NCBI GenBank assembly: GCA_036346275.1
Contig: JAYEVK010000200.1
Coordinates: 186,001-250,000, forward strand
Direction: 5' to 3'
Length of the DNA: 64,000 bases
Origin: Otatea glauca
Taxonomy: Eukaryota; Streptophyta; Magnoliopsida; Poales; Poaceae
Every line of letters begins with the position of its first letter. The first letter of the stretch is position 1. The position numbers were made by a program, and so were the translations under genes. A model generated the notes under the pieces. The model ran no database searches. It was not told where the DNA came from and saw nothing but the letters and a program-made list of their open reading frames with translations. Of this stretch, positions 43,504 through 53,821 are shown piece after piece.

Positions 43504-44692
43504 AGTTAGAGAAGTCTAATGGGTGGAGTATCTCTTCCTTAATGAGACGTTCCATTCTCCCCTTCGAAATGTAACCTAAACAACAGTGCCATAGTTTCGA
43601 TGAAGTATCATCACTTAAATTTCTCTTTCGCTTATTGGTGTCATCGCACACATTCATTGACACGAGAATTTTAGAGAGAGGAAACATATAGGGTTTGTCT
43701 TGTCGAGTCGCGAGACCAACATTATTAGAATTAAAGCTCACAATGAATTTATTGTTCCCAAAAATACAAATGTATCCATTATCATCTAATTGAGAAACTA
43801 AAATAAGGTTCCTTCTCATAGTAGGAACATAAACAACATTATTCAAATGAAGGGTGAAGCCACTATCTAATGCTAATGGTAGTGTACCAACGGTTTCAAC
43901 TTCAGCCTCCTTTCTATTAGCAACTCTAAGACTTCGCTCCCCCTTTCTTAGTGTCCTCACAATAAGGAATCCCTGCAATAAATTAGAAACATGCATAGTG
44001 ACACCAGAATCAATCAACCAGATATTAGGAGAAAAATCAGCATAAAGGGTTTCATCAACAGTAGAAATTATGTCGTTACCCTTCTTAGCGAGCCACTTGA
44101 TAAAGCCCACACAATCTTTCTGAATGTGCCCACTATTTCTGCAGAAGCGACAGATGGGCCCATCAGAAGAAGAAGAGTTAGGTGCATTAGGGGCCTTCTC
44201 CTTTGGCTTTGATTTGCTTGATTGAACCTTGGGAGAGAAATGCAGCTTCTTCTTAGGCTTAGAATCCCCTTGGAATTTTCTTTTGCCATGACCAACATTA
44301 TAAATATGGTCCTTCCTTTTGGCCTTTATCCTTTTCTCCTCCTAGACACACATGGCAATCAACTCGCACATGGTCCACTATTCCTTTTGAGTGTTGTAAT
44401 TAATAAAAAGCATTATACTCAGAAGGAAGGGAGTTCATAATGAAATGGACCAAGAAACCCTAAGAAATAGCCATGTCTATGCCCTTAAGTTTAGCAGCCA
44501 TATCTGTCATCATCATGATATGCTTACGAACACTGCTAGAGCCATCATACTTAGTGGTGAGCATCTTCATAATCAAGGTACTGGCATGTGGATGCGTTCT
44601 GGGGTTGACCGGCTAGGCCGCCACCTCCTAGGGTTAAGGGGACAAACTCACTAGGCAGAATGATGGTAGCGTGCATCATTGTAAAGGCCTTG
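43504..44692 (-). pseudogene. Copia gag end, protease and gag-pre-integrase
   Basis: A CCHC knuckle of the form CRFCRNSGHIQKDC lies at 44111-44152. The protease active site reads IWLIDSGVTMHVSN (near 43990-44020); DSG is normal for Copia. The gag-pre-integrase segment follows with LWHCCLGYISKGRMERLIKE and LDFSNSNHCIDCI. The upstream gag (44160-44690) matches the UBN2-type gag pattern in pieces (IAMAISQGFLVHFIMNSLPS-like, in broken frames) and is cut off at 44692. Confidence 0.88.
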
Positions 44693-45749
44693 TGATACAG
44701 GGTGCACGATCTTCACGATGTAGAATCAAGGATAACTTACACAATCTCTTGATGAATACTTTGATTCGTCAAGATCACAAGTCTGCTAGACTTTACGAGA
44801 TCACCGAGTGAAGTAGTATGGATCTCCCAATTTCCAATGGAAAGATAGAATGATCTTTGAAAGAAGCAACACCCAATTCCCCACTCTATTGTGTATGCAA
44901 CATCAATGAGGAAGAACAAGTGTATATGATGTATATTATCAATTGTGGCCTTCATTTATAATGGAGAATAACACAAAATATAAAAGAGACTATAGGGGGC
45001 ATGCAACATGGCCTAGTGCTAGCCAAGGTGGGTCGTACCCTCCTAGACTCTATCTCTAACTCAAATTCCTAATCTAATTCAACCAATTTGGAAGCTCATA
45101 CCTGTCCACCTAATTAAAGATAGAAGGAAGCTAATTTTGGAGGTCTCATAATGGAGTGAAATAGAGAGGACATTTAACGCTTTCAAACAAGTCCATGAAA
45201 ACCTCAATCCAATTTCATATATGATAATTGTGGTCTTTTTAAGTCTAACTGGTCTGGCATTCCGAATTGGACTCTTTTCCTCTCCAAAGCCAATTCAGCC
45301 TTATCTCTTCCTTTGTTTCCTTGTCTTGCCCAAATTGGACTTGGGCCTTGCCTCCTCCCACATTGGCTAGATGGGCTTGCTCCGACTTGGGCCTCTTTGG
45401 CCACAAGGTTCTTATGCCCTAGCTGCATGAGCCTCATGGGGTAATCTCCCATGTGGTCTACTTTGTCTTCTGGGTTTTTCATGTGGCTCCCATCCTCTCT
45501 TGCCTCCCACTAGGTTGCACCATTGTACATTAATGTAATTAAACTCCATTTGATATTTGTACAATCTTCATACCTAACAAGTAAGGACCCGCTATTATGT
45601 AGCATATAATTCTCATGTAAATATAGCCAAGATTGCTTAAGGAAAAAAGATTCATCTGTTGATATTTGATATGGCTTAGTAATTTATTCTAGTTAATTAA
45701 GATATTGGACCGAAAAGTATTGTATGTATGTATGTATATCCGCACATCA
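44693..45749 (-). repeat. LTR of a second Ty3-type element, 1057 bp
   Basis: Related to the solo LTR 1798-2776 over its whole length (TGATACAGGGTGCACGATC against TGATAGGGGGTAGCCCGATC at one end; the CTTCATACCTAA, TCTCATxxAAATATA and TTGATATTTGAT blocks toward the other). On the minus strand it begins TGATGTGCGG after a polypurine tract (GAAGGAGAGGA), so it is a 3' LTR. About 65 bp of internal sequence remain (45750-45815, with CCGAGGACACC on the minus strand, usual just before a Ty3 3' LTR). The rest of the element is gone. Confidence 0.75.
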
Positions 45750-45815
45750 TCCTCTCCTTCAAGAAAAGGTGTCCTCGGCTTTTGCCTCAACATCTGATAA
45801 TCTTAAAATGCACCA

Positions 45816-48800
45816 AACTAAGACGGAAATGTGTATGTGTGGTACATGTATTCATCTGTAGTATTCCAGAAAAAATATAATTAAAAAGGAGAATTTCCCT
45901 TAGTGGGCTAGGCCAGCCAGGCCGATTTTTGGGCCTGGGGGCTTTCCCCCTAACCATAGCCACCCTCCCCTACCCCCCAACCGCACCCCACCCCTCCCCC
46001 TCTCTGCACCCTAGCCACCCTCCCTCTTCCTCTCCCTATCGCCCTCCCTCACCCTCTCCTCATCCCTCCCTCTTCCATGCCCTAGCCGCCACCTCCCCCT
46101 CTCCCCTAGCCGCCCCTCCCTCCTCCCTTCCTTCTCCCCTGTCACAGCACCCTCGCTATTGTCTTGGTAGTGTCAAGGATCGTGGTGATCCTAGGACAGG
46201 AGTTTGGATTGTGTGGAGGAGCGAGGAACGCGTGATCTAAGGGGAAAACACCGACATCACCACTCCATCAAGTCTTCGGGTGCAGGTATAACCCTATAGG
46301 AACAATAGGGAAGAGAGAACAAGGAAGGAAGGCTGGCCCATAGGTCAAAGAAATAGAGAGCGACAAAGAAAGATGGCCCACAAGATAGAGAAATAGAGGA
46401 GATCTTGTGTGGGCGGTGTTGACGGTGACTAGTAGTCGGTAGAAATCTAGTGAGGGCCAAAATGGAACGGTGTGGCCTACTGATCATGATGAAGCGGGCC
46501 AACTTCACCGGCGTCAACCACGACAGTCGAGGGTGAGGAAGAAAGCTACGGAGCTTTGGGACTCGCAGTGGCGACGGTGAAGTAGTGAATTCCCGAGGAA
46601 GGCAAGGTGAGCATCGCGTAGAACCCGGAGATGTGAAGCTAGGGGTGTGGAAAACGATGGCGAAAGCTCACCAAAGACGATGCAACCATACAGTGAAGGC
46701 ATGCGGTCAGCGACGAAGAAGAAGCCTCGATCTCCTCGCTCGTAGCTCCTTGGCTTCGTTTGATAGAGGGGTTTGGATGGGAGTGCCGGGAACATGCCGT
46801 GACGCAGATGATTTTGGTGGAGACATGACAGAACGGTGAGAATGTGAGCTCAAACTTCGGCTCCGATGGCGCCTGCAGCAGAACTTCTTGGCAGGTAAGC
46901 TAGGGATTTTCGACGAAAGCGCAAGAAAGCGAAATGGATCCAGTGCTCGACGGTACTATATATAGTGGAGGCAGCGTAGATAGGGAGGAGACCATCACGG
47001 CTACGGCGATATCGTGGACTTTGCTTCACGTGTAGATGAAGGAGAAGAATAGGGTGACCACGAGTTAGGCTAGGAAGTTGGGTAGCAGACACAGTTGATA
47101 AGGCCTGTGGGGAATGGCTGGGCTGAGGGAGAAGAACCTGAGGTGGGTTGGCACAGTGGATTGGGCCAAAAGAAGAGCAGAAAGAAATGGGTTGTAGCAA
47201 GATTCGGCCCAAGAGAATTATTGGAATTAGATTTGATTTTCTAAATTTTTGAAAACTCTAGAAATTGAAATAAATCGAAATATATAGCAAATGGTCCTTG
47301 GTATTAGTGTGCCATGGAATAATGTGAAAATGATATTGTTCAAAGTAAAGTGAAAATGTGATTTAGGTTGGGCAAGAATGGATGACTGGTGGATGTTTAG
47401 GTTGTGAAAAACTCGCTTGACCAATTAAGGACTGGTCTATGAGCTGCTAATTATAAAACTTATCCGTACTATCACAAGTCTGGTATGAGACAGACCTAGC
47501 TAACTAATTTGCAACATTCCAATGTCGGTTGTACCATTTGATTGAATGTGTCTCGGTTTAGATTCTCACATGGCTCAAGAGTAAGCTTCTGACTAGGGCG
47601 GTTTAACCCTTTTAGCAGTAGAACCTTAGTGAGCATGACTACTTTGGAATGGCGCTTTTTAAAGGCCTTGTGGTAATCTCTTAGTCGCACACCTACTGAA
47701 GTGTAGCTGACATATTAAGTTGATTATCTCTTGTGGATAAAGTTGTACAACCTGTGTAAAGTGTAAAACTAATTGATTAGTTGAGCCTGTGGTCATGGGC
47801 ATGCCGAGTAAAGCCTTTCACATATTAGAATTTGGATTTAAAAGTGATTTCAGAAAAATAATTTATAAATGAGCGAGTCCATTTGGAAAAAATTGGGTTA
47901 AACTCCGTGTTGGATCCCATGCTGAAAATTAAAGCTTAGCATTTCTATATCAATAATGCATTGAAAATTACTTATTGTATTTCAATTATAGCTTTATGCT
48001 CAAACTAACCCTATTATGCTTTTCCTTGTTATCTTTGCATTAATTCTACATTTCATATGTGACTTGCGGAGTACTTTATGTACTCACCTTGCTATATTTG
48101 TTGTTTTTAGACAAAAAGCATTTCATTGCCAACGAGGATCTCGATGACTAGGCCACTGCCCCAGTAGATTTGCTGGCCCTACTACTTCTTTTTGCTTTTC
48201 GTTGCTATATTTTCAGTTGGCATGCGAGCCATTTATATTGTAAACTCCAATAACTAATTCAATAAAATTTTGTATGATATATTGTGGTATCAGCTTTGTT
48301 CACTGTGTGTACTAGCTTTTCTTGAACTAATACAATATACACAGAGAATTCGGGGGTGTTACTCCTAGGTTCTACATGTATGCATGGAAGAACTACTTTG
48401 GTAAGCACCTCTACGGCATGGAGGGATTGAAAGGGTGCGATATCGACAGGTGTGTACTCAGCTATACTAGTATAAGCTATGTGATGTGCATGTGAGTATG
48501 TAGATATAATTGCATTGCATCGCTAATGATGAAAGATGATTAATGAGATAAATGTGATAATTTGTTATGTTATTGTTTTATTATATACGTGCTGAGTCTT
48601 AGACTTATCCTTGCTTATCTGTTGTTTTTAGGTGACCATTGAAAACAACATGCATACGATGGGAGTAGCACAGTCACTTCACATGTCTCATCATCTAGCG
48701 CAGTTATCTAGTATTAGTAGTTCATTCATGGAGCAACAAAGTATGTAGTTAGTTTAGTTGTCGAACTTTCATAGTATAACAATAGTTGGATGCACTTAGT

Positions 48801-49187
48801 TAAACTAATATAATATGTCGAGAAGTTTAATTGTTCATTATTTGTCTCTAAATCTTGATTCAATGACATCGCTAAAAGGTAAGTTTGCTCTTGGATGCAT
48901 GCATGTGTTCCCTGCATTCTCGGCCACGTGGACTTAAGCATTCCCAAGCGCGTGGACTTGGGTATTCCCGAGCATGTGGATTTAGGAGTTTTTGGGCGCG
49001 TGGTTCTAAGTTTATTAATTTTTATTATTCATGTCCATATTATTAGCTATTCTTGTTAATCTTGTTTAGTATCGGTGATAAATGTTTAAAGATGATTTGC
49101 TGAAATTATTGGCAAAATATGATAAAGATGATGAAAAATATATAATAAGGTAATATTTTGAGCACATAAAGTACTGGAGTGTTACAG
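45816..49187. mobile_element. Mosaic of GTTACA-superfamily LTR fragments
   Basis: 45880-46289 matches the left part of the remnant at 4800-5190 (plus orientation). 46290-47340 matches the GC-rich and AT-rich tail of the minus-oriented type (compare 3500-4330 and 39700-40250). 47360-48365 is again plus-oriented and ends GGGGGTGTTAC. 48366-48720 resumes the first remnant (block around ACGGCATGGAGGG, then TTGTTTTTAGGTGACCATTG). The whole ends AGTGTTACA at 49187. The reversal near 47350 shows rearrangement or nested insertion. The frames at 45929-47212 on both strands lack domains. Confidence 0.5.
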
Positions 49188-49217
49188 TTCGAGCTGGACT
49201 GTTGATCAACGACGCCG

Positions 49218-49376
49218 TACAAATGGACGTGCATGGAGAGCTTGTGCGACCATGCGATCTTCGTGGGGAGAGGGTGCTGGACAGCGGTGGACGCCAGCCA
49301 CGACGGTATGGGGAGCAGCTGTATCTACTTCGCTGACGATTCGTCATTCGACGCGTGGAGACCGTCTACTGCGTAG
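49218..49376 (+). pseudogene. Fragment of a DUF295/F-box-like gene, target of the MULE
   Basis: The plus-strand frame reads YKWTCMESLCDHAIFVGRG then GSSCIYFADDSSFDAW before a stop at 49374. This is the pattern of the C-terminal beta-propeller part of grass DUF295 (SKIP23/KIB-like) F-box proteins, in which WxxVxSLGDxALFVG is followed by an N/DCVYFTDD block. Upstream it is cut by the LTR mosaic ending at 49187; downstream by the MULE. Only about 53 codons remain. Confidence 0.5.
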
Positions 49377-49387
49377 ACACTCGGAGA

Positions 49388-49480
49388 GAATTTTTTTTAA
49401 AATAATATATTTTATAATTCAAATTGCAAAACTATACCACGAAATTTTTTTTTCGCAAAAATATACCCCTGTCGCCCGTT
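49388..49480 (+). repeat. Left TIR of the MULE
   Basis: Starts GAATTTTTTTTAAAATAAT; matches the reverse complement of 59335-59424 (GGATTTTTTTTTAATAAT start) with few gaps: AATATATTTTATAATTCAAA, then TATACCA(C/T)GAAAT, then TTCGCAAAAATATxC and TGTCGCCC. Confidence 0.9.
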
Positions 49481-49680
49481 GGTTGGGCGACAGGGGCTAC
49501 TCGCTCTAGGGCTTGGCGACAACTGCCACGTGACACGCCGACAGGTGCACGTCGCCCTCCCAACGGGCGACAAGGGCAAACTCGCCCTCCCAACGAGCGA
49601 CAGTACCGAAATCGATGCACGGTTGGGCGACAGGGGCGCGGGCGACCTCCTGTCGCCCAACCGGAGGGCGACTTGAGCCC
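49466..49680. repeat. Left array of GTCGCCC...GGGCGAC palindromes
   Basis: Five or six units of the form GTCGCCC, 6-8 spacer bases, GGGCGAC: near 49470 (spacer GTTGGTT), 49548 (TCCCAAC), 49583 (degenerate) and 49650 (AACCGGA). Each can form a small hairpin. Same motif type as at the right end. Confidence 0.85.
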
Positions 49681-50579
49681 AAATAAAAGCGCACGCTCGG
49701 CCGAACGGCAGGGAGAAGAGAAGAGGGTGAAGAGAGAAAAGAGAAGGGAGGAAGAGAAGAAAAGAAGGGGAGAAGAGCGACGGCCGCAGTAATTTTTACG
49801 CCTATTTTATGTAGTTTAGGTTAGGGTTAGGTTAGAACTAATTAGTTTCGCGGTTTTTTTTGTTTAGTGTTTAGGTTAGGGTTAGATGTAAATATTTTCA
49901 CGATTTATTTTGTTTAGTGTTTAGGGTTAGATGTAGTTAAATGTAGTGTTCATATTTTTAGTAATTTAGTGTTTAGGATAAGGATGGCCCATGAACAAAC
50001 ACCGCTCCAAAACATGAGTAATAAACATACGATTATCTGCGTTGTACATACAGTCAGTTCATCTAGTTATTTTCGTGGTTTATTTTGTGTAGTGTTTAGG
50101 GTTAGATCTAGTTAAATGTAGTATTTATTTTGTTTAGTGTTTAGGGTTAGATCTAGTTAAATGTAGTGTTTATTTTGTTTAGTGTTTAGGTTGTATTCTC
50201 AGAAGTACTGTAGTAGCATCCGATTTGTTTAGTGTGTAGCAAGAAATCATGGTAGTGTTTAGCAACAAAATGTAGTTGAATCTAGTTATATTTTTAGTAA
50301 TTTAGTCGGTTTGTGAAAATGCATGTACATAGTTGTTTTTACGAATAATAATATGTTGTTACGGTTTTCAGAGATAGATGTCGATAGATATGTTTTTTTA
50401 CATATAGAAGTGCACGTATATATATTGTTAGGGCTGTAGATGTTTTTTAGAAATACAAGTGCAGAGATGAATATTTTTAGTAATGTAGATATTTTTCGCA
50501 AGTGTAGATATACGTACGTAAAGTTTATAGTACTTTTTACGAAGAGTAATTAATTCGTGTGCTAATGAATAGGTTTGCA
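49681..50579 (+). repeat. MULE leader with telomere-like minisatellite
   Basis: 49700-49790 is a purine-rich run (GAAGAGAAGAG type). 49810-50190 repeats blocks such as TTTGTTTAGTGTTTAGGGTT and AGATCTAGTTAAATGTAGT four to six times; TTTAGGGTTAG resembles plant telomere repeats but the arrays are not TTTAGGG tandems. No reading frame of interest. Confidence 0.6.
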
Positions 50580-53313
50580 GATTTGTCAGAATGAGTTCCA
50601 TTTAGAATCTTTTATGGAGAAGGGGTTGTCATGTATGGTTCGGAGGGTGCGGATCTGAGTAACTTTCAGTATGTGGATAGAAGTTTAAGTAGGGTCGAAG
50701 AGCGTACATTTACTGCTGTGTTGAATTGGTTGTATTATACATTTCGCATGGAACAAGAGAAGTGCCAGCTGAAGTTATTTTGCCTTTTCACCATGCGAGA
50801 CGATCCTGTTTATTGGGAGTTAGTTGAGCTGAAGGGAACTGCAGCTTGGAGGTCATATGTGAGGGGGCGGAGCAACGTGGATGGTGTCGGGTGCTTTTAG
50901 TGCAAGCGTATGAAAGGGTTGTTGTTCTCAAAGACCCATCGGACCTTGATGAGTGTAGTGAGCCTCAAAATGAATTCACTTATGGTGACACTGAAATTGG
51001 AGAGTCTAGCCGGGAGCCGCATGTTCAGGGTTGCAATGAGGATATTGGCTACCAGAGTGGTGAGCAAGTTGAGATTGGGGAGGATGATGGAAACATTGGG
51101 CAAGATGCGCGGGGGCAAGTAGACGAAGGTGAGGAAATTGAGGAAGTAATAGCACAGATGGAAGAGGAAGACCTTGAATATGAACAAGTAGAAGTGGAAG
51201 ACGACCTAACTCGGATGAGGAAGATGAAGATGTTGAGCCACTTGTGCCAGCAGATTGAAGCACGCATCAATTTTATAACCTGGTTGTAAATGAAGGCAAT
51301 GATACACCTTAGCAGTATAGCGACAATGAGGTGAGACCTAATAGCATGTACCCCACAAAAGAGGCAGTGCAGGATGCTATCAAAGATTGGGCCTTATCAC
51401 TAAGAAGAACTTTCAGGGTTAAGAAGTCCACCCCAACCTGCTACGACGTGGTGTGCGAGATGCAAGGGTGCCCCTAGAGAGTGCACGCGTACAAGCCCAA
51501 ATGGGGCACCCACCGCTATGTTCAAGGTTGAACAACATAGTTGTATGAATGAGGAAACCACGTGGCTCACAGAACACGTCGTCGGGTATATCGCGAGTGT
51601 CATGTACCCGCAGATAGTTGAGAACTGAATTTTGAGCCCGTGCTATTATCCGAGCAATTGAGAATGATTTCAAGACACAATTAGCTACGGAAGGCATGAA
51701 GGGCAAAGCGAAGGCCTTGGAAATGAGATTTGGGAAATTTGAAGACTCGTACCATAATCTGCCCGACCGCTCGCTTGCATTCTGGGAAGAAATCCGGTAC
51801 TTTTATGATTATCGGATGTCCGTCAAGGAAGTGGCGAACAAGAGGCATCTCAAGAGAGTTTTCTTCGTATTCGAGCTTGCATTAGGGTGTTCTATCACCG
51901 CCGTCCATTGTTGTGTGTGGACGGCACATTCTCGATCGGGAAATACAAAGGACAAATAATGAATTTGTGGGCGCCGACGCGAACAACCAGATTCGCTGTT
52001 GTCTTTGCCTTCGTGGAAAGCGAGAACTATGAGAGTTGGCTGTGGTTTCGCGGAACTTGAAGATCGGGTGATGAAGACTCGCCAACATGTGTGCATACCG
52101 CATGACAGCATCTTTGGTCTGCTTAGTGCCATCGACGATTACAAACAGGGAAGAGGAGCTATTTCCTGGGTGACTTGCAGAGCCGATGGTGCATGAGGCA
52201 TTTGGCGCGAACTTCTATAAGCAATTCAAGAACAAGGAACTGATGAACATGTTCAAGAGGCTATGTAAGCAGAACCAAGATAGCAAGTCCCGTACTCTTT
52301 GGAAAAATCTTGATGAGCTAGCAAAAAAACACAAAGAGACTACTAGCAGTGTAACACAGGAGCAGGCAGAGCCTTTATTCCCTCTGGCAACAGAAGATGA
52401 GGCGACGAGTCGTCGTCGAAGGCAAAGGCCGATCAAATATTTCTCGGACTGGATAAAGCACGAGCCCAAAGATAAGTGGTCATTGTTACATGACACACAT
52501 GGTGCTAGATACGGTGTCATGACGACCAACTTGGCGGAGGTGTACAACTGGGTAATGAGAGGGATGAGGTGTCTCCCGTTGGTAGGAATTGTCGAGGTAG
52601 TGCTGCGGGGTACAACCAAGTATTTTGTGGATAGGCATAAAGCTGCAGAAGTAGTAATGAGAGATGAGAATGCCTTGTACTCAAGCATGATAAGTAAATA
52701 CATGGATGAGAAGAGTAAGAAGACGGGCAAGCATAGAGCTATCAAAGTAGGTTCACGAACAATGCGCTTCGAGGTGATATGCAGGGATAAAGGACGGCGG
52801 GGAACAAACCAGAAGGTTATCACCCAAGAGTGCATCTTACAGGCTGAATGTCAATGCTCGTTTAACAAACCCCTCCTATTGCATAGGCCATGTTCTCATG
52901 TGATAGCTGCATGTGCATTATTTGGAATGCGACCCGGTACATATCTATCTGAATATTTTACAAAGGAAAAGGTGATGGCAACCTGGGGCGAGGAGCTATA
53001 TGGTTATGGTGTTGTCGGTTCTTTCACCACAACCCCTAGTATCGACGAAAGGTTCTGGGTCCCTGACTTTGATGCAAGATCATACAAAGGAGGCCGTCGC
53101 AAAACAAGGCGTATCAGGAATGATATGGATGAGTCCGAAACTGGTAAGCGCGTGAAGAAATGTTCGTTGTGCAAGCGAACAGGTCACACGTTCAAGAACT
53201 GCCAGCCACATAACGAAGAGGATGAAGGAGATGGCAACCCGACGGCGGGGGAAGGATCGTCGTCTGCAAGGCGTGGTGGACGACGTTATCGGACTACCGG
53301 AGAAGCTATTTGA
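50580..53313 (+). pseudogene. MULE (MuDR-family) transposase, broken N-terminus, intact C-terminal half
   Basis: N-terminal piece 50598-51289: FRIFYGEGVVMYGSEGADLS-type start, then an acidic linker. At 51345-51660 the MuDR DNA-binding region appears in broken frames (MYPTKEAVQDAIKDWALSLR, CYDVVCEMQGCP then TAG in place of the expected Trp codon). Catalytic region 51860-52190: CVDGTF with the first Asp, GQIMNLWAPT, VFAFVESENYESWLWF, CIPHDSIFGLLSAIDD; the family's HDRH motif is HDSI here. From 52186 a 375-codon frame is open: FGANFYKQFKNKELMNMFKR, WSLLHDTHGARYGVMTTNLA, then the SWIM zinc finger (AECQCSF...HRPCSHVIAAC) and a C-terminal zinc knuckle CSLCKRTGHTFKNC. At least three frameshifts or stops mean this copy is not functional. 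Confidence 0.92.
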
Positions 53314-53326
53314 ACTATTAGATGCT

Positions 53327-53800
53327 ATATGTCAAATTATTATTTTGTTCATGTAATGTGCGTTGTAATCTGTTTTAATATAATTTGATGATGTAATGTG
53401 CGTTGTAATCTGTTTTAATATAATTTGATGATGTAATGTGCATTGTAACCTGTTTTAATATATTTTGCTGATGAAGTGTTCGTTGTAATCTGTTTTAATA
53501 TATTTTGCTGATGAAGTTTTCGTTGTAATCTGTTTTAATATATTTTGTTGATGAAGTGTTCGTTGTAACCTGTTCTAATATATTTTGCTGATGTAGTGTG
53601 CGTTGTAATATGTTTGATTATATTTTGTGGGCGCTTGTGTATTTATTTGTACGCATTTGGTTCGATGTATTGTTATGATTCTTGTGTATTTATTTGTACT
53701 CATTTGGTTCGATGTATTGTTCTCATGTTTGTGTATTTATTTGTACGCATTTGGTTCGATATATTGTTCTGATGCTTGTGTATTTATTTGTATGTAACTT
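53327..53800 (+). repeat. Two adjoining minisatellites
   Basis: Unit 1, about 47 bp (TGATGTAATGTGCGTTGTAA, TCTGTTTTAATATAATTTGA), six copies to about 53620. Unit 2, about 51 bp (GTGTATTTATTTGTACGCAT, TTGGTTCGATGTATTGTT), four copies to about 53790. They fill the gap between the transposase and the plant-mobile-domain gene. Confidence 0.9.
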
Positions 53801-53821
53801 TCCTTTTTGTAATTTGTAGGT

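Larger units (their letters stand above)
36841..44692 (-). mobile_element. Ty1/Copia retrotransposon, decayed, 5' end missing
   Basis: On the minus strand the order is gag with zinc knuckle, protease, integrase, reverse transcriptase, RNase H, polypurine tract and one LTR, the Copia order (integrase before reverse transcriptase). The 3' LTR is 36841-37350. The 5' part ends abruptly at 44692 where an unrelated LTR begins, so the 5' LTR, primer site and gag N-terminus are lost. All frames carry stops or frameshifts, the integrase core contains a tandem duplication, and a 3-kb LTR insertion (37464-40440) sits between RNase H and the 3' LTR. Confidence 0.92.

Noticed and set aside
49800..50200. 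Interstitial telomere
   Set aside because: TTTAGGGTTAG occurs only once per longer unit; there is no TTTAGGG tandem.
53327..53800. CRISPR-like regular repeats
   Set aside because: Units abut with no unique spacers and the genome is a plant; these are tandem minisatellites.
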